NCBI RefSeq assembly: GCF_018614575.1
Contig: NZ_JAGGOJ010000012.1
Location: 18,577-82,576 of the forward strand
DNA from: Streptomyces sp. ISL-10
GTDB lineage: Bacteria > Actinomycetota > Actinomycetes > Streptomycetales > Streptomycetaceae
Length of the DNA stretch: 64,000 bases
Direction: 5' to 3'
In this document: one piece after another, positions 58,122 to 64,000 of the stretch
Position numbering within the stretch: the stretch's first letter is position 1
How the letters are laid out: each line of letters begins with the position of its first letter
Position numbers and translations under genes: made by a program
The notes under the pieces: generated by a model
Database searches by the model: none
The model's input: the letters and a program-made list of their open reading frames with translations, nothing else
What the model was told of the DNA's origin: nothing

Positions 58122-59249
58122 CTAGGACTCCGCGTCGCCCTGTCTCTGGCGGATCAAGGCTCCCAGCCGGTCGGCGATAGCCCGGTCGCGGTCGGCGGTC
58201 ATGTGCTGGTAGATCAGCGCGGCCCGCGCGGTGCTGTGGCCCATGCGGGTCATCAGCTCTCGGGTGCTGGCCCCGGCGGCGACCAAGGTGTTCCCGGTGT
58301 GCCGAAGATCGTGGAAGTGGACCTCACTGGAGATGCCCGCCTTGGCCCGCGCCGTGGTCCAGTCATCCCGGAAGTTGCTGCGGCGGAGACGCCCACCTTG
58401 GGGCCCGAGGAAGACGTGGCCATCACGGCCGGCACCCGCGTAGCGCTCCAGGTGTTCGGTCACGTCGTGCAGGATCTCGTCCGGGAAGGCGACGGGCCGG
58501 ACGCCAGCCGCGGACTTCGGAGCCTTGTCGAAGAGCTTGCCGTCCTGCATCTCAGCCTGTGCCCGCTGGACCAGGACCACGCGACCCGATACGTCGATGT
58601 CTCGGCGGCGAAGAGACGCCAGCTCGCCGAACCGCAGGGTGGTGAAGGCCGCCAGGAGTACGAGCAAGCGGTACCGAGGAGCGATGGCGTCGGCCACGGC
58701 GTACACCTCCGCCACGGTCAACACCGGCCGCTCAGGAACGTCGTACCGGTCGGCACCCTTGACCCGACAGGGGTTACGGCGGATCAGTTCGTCATCCACG
58801 GCCGTGTTCATCAGGGCCCGCAGGATCTGATACGCCTTGACGACGGTCGGCTCTCCCACGCCAGCGGCGAGCAGGTTGCCCCGCCAGGCCCGGACCCGAG
58901 ACGTGGTCACGTCGGCCAGAGTCCCGGCGCCGAATGTCGGCTTGACGTGCAGCCGGATTACGGCTTCGTTCCGCTCTCTGCTCCGGTCGGCCAGCTTGCG
59001 GTCCCGCAGCCATGCGTCCGCGTACTCAGAGAAGGAGACGGCTCCCTTTTCAGGGTCGTCCCACTGTCCGCGCGAGATGTCGGCCTCGATGTGCGTCAGC
59101 GCCACCTCGGCGTCGGTCTTGGTCGCGTAAGTCTGTTCAGCGCTGCGGAGCTGGCCCGTGGCAGGGTCGCGGTACCGAGCCTGCCAGCGTCCCGACTTGA
59201 GCTGTCGGACAGAGCCGAAGCGTCGACGGTTGCCCTTCTTGTTGGCCAT
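58122..59249 (-). CDS. int: Tyrosine-recombinase integrase
   Basis: A 375-residue site-specific recombinase. An N-terminal arm-binding domain is followed by a SAM-like core-binding domain (about 72-160). The catalytic domain holds Arg in FTTLRFGELASL, HDLRHTGNTL, GHSTARAALIYQH and the nucleophile Tyr in that last motif. It integrates and, with Xis, excises the element at the adjacent tRNA-Arg. Its start overlaps the xis stop by 1 nt. Confidence 0.93.
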   Translation of the reverse strand: MANKKGNRRRFGSVRQLKSGRWQARYRDPATGQLRSAEQTYATKTDAEVALTHIEADISRGQWDDPEKGAVSFSEYADAWLRDRKLADRSRERNEAVIRLHVKPTFGAGTLADVTTSRVRAWRGNLLAAGVGEPTVVKAYQILRALMNTAVDDELIRRNPCRVKGADRYDVPERPVLTVAEVYAVADAIAPRYRLLVLLAAFTTLRFGELASLRRRDIDVSGRVVLVQRAQAEMQDGKLFDKAPKSAAGVRPVAFPDEILHDVTEHLERYAGAGRDGHVFLGPQGGRLRRSNFRDDWTTARAKAGISSEVHFHDLRHTGNTLVAAGASTRELMTRMGHSTARAALIYQHMTADRDRAIADRLGALIRQRQGDAES

Positions 59250-59461
59250 CAGGCGGCCCTCCGCAGGCCAGACCGCCGGATCGTCACCGGCTCGACAGTG
59301 TTAGCCGTGACGAAGGCGGTAACGGCACTTTCGGGAATGCGGACGTGTCGGCCGACTTTGACGAAGGTGATCCGGCGTTCCTCGATGAGTCGCCGGGGAA
59401 ACCGGACGGTGGTGCCGAGGAGCCGGGCCACCTGTTCCACGGTGAGCAGCCGGTCGGTCAT
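59249..59461 (-). CDS. xis: Excisionase (MerR-like HTH)
   Basis: A 70-residue DNA-binding protein: LLTVEQVARLLGTTVRFPRRLIEERRITFVKVGRHVRIPESAVTAFV is a typical excisionase/MerR-like winged HTH (given by its key parts). It should direct the integrase toward excision. The ATG overlaps the rep stop by 4 nt, and the stop touches the integrase start. The gene order rep-xis-int is standard in AICEs. Confidence 0.9.
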   Translation of the reverse strand: MTDRLLTVEQVARLLGTTVRFPRRLIEERRITFVKVGRHVRIPESAVTAFVTANTVEPVTIRRSGLRRAA

Positions 59462-60804
59462 GAGCAGTCTCCTTCCGTGGTGTCGGGTGTGAGTGAGGCG
59501 GCGAGCCATTCCTCGCCGCGGGTGAGGCCGGTTCCGGCGAAGGCCCAGTGCGCGAGGACGAGGGTGGTGTCCTCGTCCGGATTGGCCGGCATAGCGGCAG
59601 TCGGATCTTCGCCGCGGGCGATGGCGGCTTGGAGGCGTCGCCATTCGGCGCGGGCGGTACGGAGTGCGCCGAGGGTGGTGGAGTAGCGGCGGGTTTTGGT
59701 GGAGAAGTGGCCGCGGAAGCCGAGCATGTGGGCCCAGGCGCGGAGGCGGAGGTCTTCGAGGTCTTTGCGGGCGCCGAGGGTCCAGGCGGTGCGGATGAGG
59801 CGGCGGGCGTGTTCGGGGATGGACTTGCGGCCGAGTTCGGCGAGGAAGCGAATGGGGCGGTCGAGGGTGCCGGTCGCGGTTTCGGCGCCCTTCGTTGCGT
59901 ACTTGGCGATGTAGGCGGCGACGGCGCGTTCGGTGAGTTCGGTGCCGCCGTCGAAGTCGGCGGAGCGGATCGGGCGGATGTCGAGCTGGATGCCGAAGGC
60001 GAAGGTGTGAGCGCGGCCGTCGATGACGGGGCCGGGCACGTCAGCAGCAGCGGCGGCGGCGCGGATGGCGTCGGTGAGGAGTTCGGCGGTGGCCCAGGCC
60101 GGGGGTGGGGTGTCGCCGCCGTCCGGGCCGTCGAGGCGGATCACGGCATGGAAGTGGATGGCCCCGCGGCGCTGGTACTCGGCGACCTTGGCGAAGGAGA
60201 CGCGAGCGTGCTCCTTGAAGGCGCGCTGCGAGAGCCCGGCACGCTTGGCGACCTCACGGCGCAGGTAGATGGAGAACCGGGCCCAGATCTTGGAGGCGTG
60301 TGCGTTCCAAAGCACTGCCGCTTCGTAGTCGTAGCGTTCCGGGTCGAGCGGCGTGCCCAATTCGGATGCGTCGGCGGCGTGGGAGATGCCGCAGCGGCAG
60401 CGGCCCTTGGCGGGGCGGTTGTGAACGGGGCCGAAGCTCGGCGCGGTGAAGGTGGCGAACACCCGCGGATGAGTGGCCACGCGTTCGGAGGTGCCTTTGC
60501 CGCCGCGGAGTCCGGCGGTGATGAGCTGGTAGGTGTCCCGACGGTAGGTCTCGGCGCAGGCCGGGCAGCGGGTCGCGCGGCGGTTGTTGCAGCGCACGAG
60601 GAGGTTCCCGGCGGGCAGGTCGCTCGCGGTGAGGTGGTGCAGGATTTCGCCGGTGGTGGTGTGGACGTCGGTGCGGTGGCCGTCGAGGCGGATCGGGGTG
60701 GTGCAGCCGCCCAGGCACCGCAGCTGACGCATGAGGCCGGGCATGGTGCCGAGCGAGGCGAGAAAGGCGAGGTCCCGCAGCGGGGGCGGTGCGGTCGTGG
60801 TCAC
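59458..60804 (-). CDS. repSA: RepSA-like rolling-circle replication initiator
   Basis: A 448-residue initiator of the kind found in SLP1/pSAM2-type elements. The N-terminal part has Cys pairs (RCPACAE, RCRCG) likely to bind zinc. The HUH metal motif is GAIHFHAVI (His217, His219), and a Tyr-containing AYIAKYATKGAE motif follows about 70 residues on and probably holds the nicking Tyr. It should nick an origin near its own gene to start rolling-circle replication of the excised circle. The start ATG 60804 is at the conserved N terminus. Confidence 0.85.
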   Translation of the reverse strand: MTTTAPPPLRDLAFLASLGTMPGLMRQLRCLGGCTTPIRLDGHRTDVHTTTGEILHHLTASDLPAGNLLVRCNNRRATRCPACAETYRRDTYQLITAGLRGGKGTSERVATHPRVFATFTAPSFGPVHNRPAKGRCRCGISHAADASELGTPLDPERYDYEAAVLWNAHASKIWARFSIYLRREVAKRAGLSQRAFKEHARVSFAKVAEYQRRGAIHFHAVIRLDGPDGGDTPPPAWATAELLTDAIRAAAAAADVPGPVIDGRAHTFAFGIQLDIRPIRSADFDGGTELTERAVAAYIAKYATKGAETATGTLDRPIRFLAELGRKSIPEHARRLIRTAWTLGARKDLEDLRLRAWAHMLGFRGHFSTKTRRYSTTLGALRTARAEWRRLQAAIARGEDPTAAMPANPDEDTTLVLAHWAFAGTGLTRGEEWLAASLTPDTTEGDCS

Positions 60805-60882
60805 GCGGATGTTCCTCCTTCCAGAGGAGAGCGGGGGCGGGGCACCGGCCGGCAGGGGTGCGGGCGGTGCCCCGGCGGGTTA

Positions 60883-61068
60883 TCAGCGGTGGGGGCAGGT
60901 GTTGCGGTGGTCGATCCACTCGGCGATCAGGTCGCGGACGTTGTCGTCACCCGTGGCCCGACCGGAGGTTCCGCAACAGCAGGCGTAGGAGCCGGTGGCG
61001 GGGAAGTCCCGGGCGGGTTTGGCGACGTGCACGCCGGGCCGGTCGACGGTGGGCGCCAGGTCGCCCAT
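60883..61068 (-). CDS. Small element-borne protein with Cys cluster
   Basis: A 61-residue protein with a CCC run (SYACCCGTSGRATG) and a tail VRDLIAEWIDHRNTCPHR. Its 5' end is 5 bp from the preceding small zinc-finger gene. It belongs to the compact set of small genes between rep and spd in this element. I do not know its role. Confidence 0.6.
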   Translation of the reverse strand: MGDLAPTVDRPGVHVAKPARDFPATGSYACCCGTSGRATGDDNVRDLIAEWIDHRNTCPHR

Positions 61069-61073
61069 GGCGG

Positions 61074-61277
61074 TCAGCGGGTGAACGCGGCGTCGGCGGC
61101 GGTGTCGAGCAGCTGGCGCAGGGGCGGGACGGTGCCGGTGCCGTGGCAGGTGCGGCAGTGGGCGGTGATGATCCGGCGCTGGCCGTTGCGGTCGCGGCCG
61201 CCGAGGGTGATAGCGGCGGAGGCGAAGCCATCGCAGGACGGGCAGACGCGGGCCGGGGCGTGGCGGTGCTGGGGCAT
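61074..61277 (-). CDS. Small zinc-finger-like protein
   Basis: A 67-residue protein with two Cys pairs, CPSCDG and CRTCHGTG, resembling a DnaJ-type or rubredoxin-like zinc knuckle. Proteins of this kind are frequent between rep and transfer genes of AICEs. GGAAGG lies upstream of its ATG. The function is unknown. Confidence 0.7.
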   Translation of the reverse strand: MPQHRHAPARVCPSCDGFASAAITLGGRDRNGQRRIITAHCRTCHGTGTVPPLRQLLDTAADAAFTR

Positions 61278-61368
61278 GATGAAGGTCCTTCCGGTTGATG
61301 AAGTCGGGTAGGGGCTGGCCGTCCGGGCGGCGGATACTTGGCGGTTTCAGGGCCGCCCGGAAGGCCGG

Positions 61369-61704
61369 TCAGCGGTGGCGCGGGTTGTTGAGCAGGGAGC
61401 GCAGGACGACGGCGCAGACGGCGACCGAGGTGGCCGTGATGGCGACGGCGAGCAGCATGGAGACGAGGACTGCCCCGACGATCAGGACGACCGCGGCACC
61501 GCCGCCGACGACGGCGAGGAGGCCGGTCGGGGTGAGCCGGACCGTGGGCGCCGAAGGAGCGGCCGAGGCCGGGACGGCGACGGGTGCCGGGGTGGTGTGC
61601 TGGCAGGCACACGCGGTGGGCTGGTGCTCGACGACCGGGGCCGGGGCGGGGTGGACGAGCGGGGTGACGATGCCGGTCGGGGTCGGGATGCGCGGGCGGA
61701 GCAT
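61369..61704 (-). CDS. SpdD-like membrane protein
   Basis: A 111-residue protein with N-terminal MLRPRIPTPTGIVTPLVHPAP and a Pro/Ala-rich stretch. A long hydrophobic segment (GLLAVVGGGAAVVLIVGAVL and on) probably forms two membrane helices. It resembles SpdD, a protein that helps spread conjugative elements within the recipient mycelium. The neighbouring genes support a transfer role. Confidence 0.78.
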   Translation of the reverse strand: MLRPRIPTPTGIVTPLVHPAPAPVVEHQPTACACQHTTPAPVAVPASAAPSAPTVRLTPTGLLAVVGGGAAVVLIVGAVLVSMLLAVAITATSVAVCAVVLRSLLNNPRHR

Positions 61705-61727
61705 GGCGGTTCTCCTTTCTGGGCTGG

Positions 61728-61922
61728 TTACTTGATCGTGTTGTTGACGGCGTCGACGCCGGTGCGGGTGCCGGACTCGATGGCGGGGGCGAGGAAGGTG
61801 TCGGCGAGGAGGAAGCCGCCGAGGAGGAGCACGACGATGAGCCAGGTCGGCGGGCGCATGAGCTTGATGCCGAAGTAGCCGAAGATGGCGACGAGGACGA
61901 TCAGGGGAAGTTCGACGTTCAC
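61728..61922 (-). CDS. Small Spd-type membrane protein
   Basis: A 64-residue protein with two membrane helices (LPLIVLVAIFGYFGIKL and TWLIVVLLLGGFLLADTFLA) and a short tail. It sits between SpdD-like and mobile-element-transfer genes, and is typical of the small intramycelial-spread proteins. Exact subfamily not assigned. Confidence 0.72.
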   Translation of the reverse strand: MNVELPLIVLVAIFGYFGIKLMRPPTWLIVVLLLGGFLLADTFLAPAIESGTRTGVDAVNNTIK

Positions 61923-61940
61923 GACGGGTCTCCCTGTGGG

Positions 61941-62132
61941 TTAGTTGGCGCGGCAGCGGTGGGTGCGGGCGGCGAGCTGGGCTGCGGACTGGGTGGAGAA
62001 GTCGGCGGACCAGCCGCAGTTGTCGCGGGAACAGACGGCGGCGTGCTTCGTGCGTCCGTTGCGGTCGCGGTGGGTGCCGATCTGCACGGGACCGATCCGC
62101 ATCACGGAGTGGAAGAAGTCACGGGCAGGCAT
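61941..62132 (-). CDS. Mobile-element transfer protein
   Basis: A 63-residue protein with one close Cys pair (CSRDNCGWSADF) and a terminal RTHRCRAN. It matches the small 'mobile element transfer' family found in AICEs. No membrane segment is present; the Cys/His pattern suggests a zinc ribbon. The adjacent genes are 5 to 20 bp away. Confidence 0.72.
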   Translation of the reverse strand: MPARDFFHSVMRIGPVQIGTHRDRNGRTKHAAVCSRDNCGWSADFSTQSAAQLAARTHRCRAN

Positions 62133-62136
62133 GGGA

Positions 62137-62319
62137 TCAGTCCTCCGATCGCAGGCTCAGGCCGGGGAAGGCGGAGCGGATGCAGGCGGCGGCGGCCGGG
62201 TCGGCGGTGCGTTCGGCAGCTTCCTCGGCGAGCAGCCGGACGAGGGTGTGGCGACCGGCGTCGGCCATCTCCCGGGCCGCTTGCAGGTACTCGTCTCGTG
62301 TCGTTTCGTGTCCGGGCAT
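62137..62319 (-). CDS. Small acidic element-borne protein
   Basis: A 60-residue, mainly helical, acidic protein (DEYLQAAREMADAGRHTLVRLLAEEAAERT). It is 4 bp from the transfer-protein gene and 15 bp from the SpdB-like gene. I do not recognise a function. Confidence 0.62.
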   Translation of the reverse strand: MPGHETTRDEYLQAAREMADAGRHTLVRLLAEEAAERTADPAAAACIRSAFPGLSLRSED

Positions 62320-62334
62320 GTGGTGTCGGTCCTT

Positions 62335-63006
62335 TCAGGCGAGGTGGGCGGCGAGTTGGTCGGCCATCGGGCCAGGCAGGCCGAGTCGGTCGCGCAGCGT
62401 CGAGGCGTCGATGGGTGAGCCGGTGGAGGCGCGGTGGGCGTCGGCGAGCTTGCGGGCGTGGTCCACCAGGGCGGGCGGCACATCCGCAGGCGGCGGGGCG
62501 GCGGGCAGGGCCGGGACGGGTTCGGCAGGCTCGACCGCATCCGGCTCCGGGGCCGGGTCCGGTTCGGCCGGCACGGTCACCGGCTCGACCACCGGCAGCG
62601 GCTCCGGCTCGGCAACATCTGCGGCTCCACTGGTCGGCGAGTGGACGAGGAGCGTGCCGCCGAGGAAGGCCAGCGCGGGCCATCCGGCTACGAGGATGCG
62701 CAGCCAGTCGGGCACGTCGTTGAGGTCGAGCAGGCCTGCGGTGGCGACGTTCGCGCCGAGCGAGGCGGCCAGGGCGACGGCGAACCAGGTCCACGCGGCG
62801 CGGGCCGGTTCACCTTGGGCGCGCAGGATGCGCAGACGTCGCCAGGCCGCGACGAGGAGCAGGTCGACGGAGACGGGATAGGCCCACGCCTTCCAGCCGT
62901 CCTGTCCGGCAGCGGCGGCGAGGTCGTGCAGGTGGGCGAAGGACAGCGCACCGGCGATCACGGCTTGCACGAGGACCGCATCAGGGCGCGGGATGGAGGT
63001 CGTCAC
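62335..63006 (-). CDS. SpdB-like DUF2637 membrane protein
   Basis: A 223-residue protein with four membrane helices in the first 115 residues (AVIAGALSFAHLHDLAAAAG and LLLVAAWRRLR mark the family). A Pro/Glu/Ala-rich linker follows, then a small helical C terminus (LVDHARKLADAHRASTG). DUF2637/SpdB proteins help move element DNA between mycelial compartments. Its ATG overlaps the stop of the next small gene by 4 nt. Confidence 0.82.
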   Translation of the reverse strand: MTTSIPRPDAVLVQAVIAGALSFAHLHDLAAAAGQDGWKAWAYPVSVDLLLVAAWRRLRILRAQGEPARAAWTWFAVALAASLGANVATAGLLDLNDVPDWLRILVAGWPALAFLGGTLLVHSPTSGAADVAEPEPLPVVEPVTVPAEPDPAPEPDAVEPAEPVPALPAAPPPADVPPALVDHARKLADAHRASTGSPIDASTLRDRLGLPGPMADQLAAHLA

Positions 63007-63275
63007 CGCTGGCTCCGCGGAGCATGGCCGACCGCACGGGCGACCGTGTCGAGGTCTGCGGCGGTGTAGGCGGTGCGGACACCGGAGATCGACATGCCCG
63101 CGGCTTCCGCCAGGGAAGCCAGTGTGTAGGGCCGCGGGCGGGTGAACTCACGGGCGTAGGCCAGGTAGGCCCGAATCTCCCGGTCATAGCGATCACGCTC
63201 GGCCCGCAGGGCGGAGAGCCGTCCCAGGAACTCGTCCGGGGCAAGACCGTCCAGGGCGACCAGCGGCTCAGACAT
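63003..63275 (-). CDS. Small HTH protein of the element
   Basis: A 90-residue protein: a helical first half (EFLGRLSALRAERDRYDRE) and an HTH-like second half (TLASLAEAAGMSISGVRTAY). AGGGAG lies 6 nt before ATG 63275; an ATG two codons earlier touches that site. It may regulate the transfer genes. It overlaps the SpdB-like gene by 4 nt. Confidence 0.7.
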   Translation of the reverse strand: MSEPLVALDGLAPDEFLGRLSALRAERDRYDREIRAYLAYAREFTRPRPYTLASLAEAAGMSISGVRTAYTAADLDTVARAVGHAPRSQR

Positions 63276-63411
63276 GGACATCTCCCTTCGGTGGGGGCCT
63301 GGGCAAGGCGAGCCAGAGTGGTCGCCGAGCCCCGGGCAGCCGGTTTCGGGCATGGCAGGGGTAGGGACAGGGCGCGAAGCGGTCGCGCCGACCGGGGATG
63401 GGGAGGTGCGG

Positions 63412-64000
63412 TCAGGCAGTGGCGGGACGAGCCGCCGGGGCCGGGGCCTCGACCGGGGCCAGGGCGGGCAGCACCGGCCGGAAGGACTCCAGGCCGTCGA
63501 GGACGGGGGTGCGGTGAGCGTTGGCGGTGCAGGCGTTCACGGCCTGCCGCATCGTCGTGAACGGCGTACGGATGCGGACCCAGCCGCCCGTGGAGTCACC
63601 GGCCACCGCCATACCGGGACGCTCGACCGGGATCTGTGTGGTTGCCAGCACGGCATCGGGGGAGATGTCGCCGAACGCCATCTTGGCCGAGGCTTCATCG
63701 TTGACCCGGTGCGAGACCCGGCCGGTGAGCTGGGCACGGAGCATGGTGATCCCGTCGCCGAGTTCGGCTCCGAAGCGCTGACCGCAGATCTCCACGTAGA
63801 TGCCGGCAGCGCGGCCGAGCTGCACGAGGCGGACCAGGGCGGTGACGATCCGCTCGCGGCGCTTCTTCTCCGCCGTGTTGGAGAACAGCGCCAGCTCGGC
63901 GACCTCGTCCACCAGGAGGACGACCGGCACCGGCCGCAGGTGATCGGGCAGCCCCCAGATGTCGGCAGTGATCTCCGCATCCGGGGTGTCCGCGCTGATG
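63412..64000 (-). CDS. traSA: TraSA/FtsK-SpoIIIE-type DNA translocase, partial
   Basis: The C-terminal part (about 195 residues) of the main transfer protein; the 5' end lies beyond the window. Walker B is VVLLVDEVAELAL; RLVQLGRAAGIYVEICGQ and GRVSHRVNDEASAKMAFGD are typical of FtsK/SpoIIIE-family transfer proteins. These pump double-stranded DNA to the recipient as a hexamer. The tail is Pro/Ala-rich. Confidence 0.85.
   Translation of the reverse strand, partial: ISADTPDAEITADIWGLPDHLRPVPVVLLVDEVAELALFSNTAEKKRRERIVTALVRLVQLGRAAGIYVEICGQRFGAELGDGITMLRAQLTGRVSHRVNDEASAKMAFGDISPDAVLATTQIPVERPGMAVAGDSTGGWVRIRTPFTTMRQAVNACTANAHRTPVLDGLESFRPVLPALAPVEAPAPAARPATA

Larger units (their letters stand above)
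57968..64000. mobile_element. AICE-like integrative element at tRNA-Arg, right end outside the window
   Basis: A tRNA-Arg gene is followed by a run of minus-strand genes: tyrosine integrase, excisionase, RepSA-like replication initiator, small Spd/transfer proteins and a TraSA/FtsK-type translocase. This set and order is the standard core of actinomycete integrative and conjugative elements. The genes overlap or are closely spaced. The distal end and second attachment site lie beyond 64000. Confidence 0.88.

Overview
The window is a high-GC actinobacterial chromosome segment and almost certainly comes from a Streptomyces. Codon third positions are nearly all G or C, and GTG starts are common. 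Several genes are Streptomyces hallmarks: the divisome pair sepX/glp, the sigma factor hrdD with a SigR-type promoter, a tricorn-like protease, and an AICE-type integrated element with a RepSA-like replication protein. From memory, the gene order sepX-rimJ-moaB-moaC-glp-galU-mscL-hrdD matches the S. coelicolor hrdD region; I could not run a synteny comparison.

Layout. 0.1-3.4 kb: tricorn-like peptidase. 3.8-8.0 kb: an operon of Baeyer-Villiger monooxygenase, alpha/beta hydrolase and short-chain dehydrogenase, divergent from a MerR regulator. 8.1-9.4 kb: a Pycsar-effector-like membrane protein with a cyclic-nucleotide-binding Crp/Fnr protein. 9.5-18.1 kb: six tightly coupled minus-strand genes (nucleotide cyclase, P-loop NTPase, SPFH-vWA protein, TerY-like vWA protein, PP2C phosphatase, membrane protein kinase). 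18.3-20.7 kb: exonuclease III, an acetyltransferase and a secreted serine peptidase. 20.7-21.9 kb: a deletion scar of tetR and FAD-monooxygenase remnants, then tRNA-Ala(CGC). 22-27.9 kb: sepX, rimJ, moaB, moaC, glp, galU and 5-formyl-THF cyclo-ligase. 27.8-41.4 kb: penicillin acylase, K+/H+ antiporter, MFS transporter, FmdB protein under a CIRCE-like element, MTA phosphorylase, CpaB-like protein, mscL, LtrA protein, P1-family peptidase and a DUF6227-type protein. 41.4-45.3 kb: fructose PTS operon. 45.6-57.8 kb: two DHA2 exporters with regulators, hrdD, an extradiol dioxygenase with a MarR regulator, a TetR regulator, an M6-type metalloprotease and an acyl-CoA synthetase. 57.97-64 kb: an integrative element at tRNA-Arg(CCT) that runs off the right edge.

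The best candidate for an undescribed system is 8.1-18.1 kb. The minus-strand operon contains the TerY-P triad (kinase, PP2C, TerY-like vWA). It is enlarged by a second vWA domain with a degraded metal site on an SPFH scaffold, a P-loop NTPase, and a class III nucleotide cyclase with its main catalytic residues intact. The cyclase tail and the NTPase share a short GD-V-GDK-like motif. Converging on this operon is a Pycsar-effector-like membrane protein next to a Crp/Fnr protein that keeps the phosphate-binding Glu and Arg-Ser. Together they could form a cyclic-nucleotide-signalled stress or anti-phage system. That link is inference from position and domain content.

Elsewhere the genes are mostly Streptomyces core functions. 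Many intergenic gaps hold short tandem repeats with periods of 9, 10, 11, 12, 20, 22 and 41 bp; these are listed individually. All calls come from reading the sequence and recalling protein families; no database search was possible.
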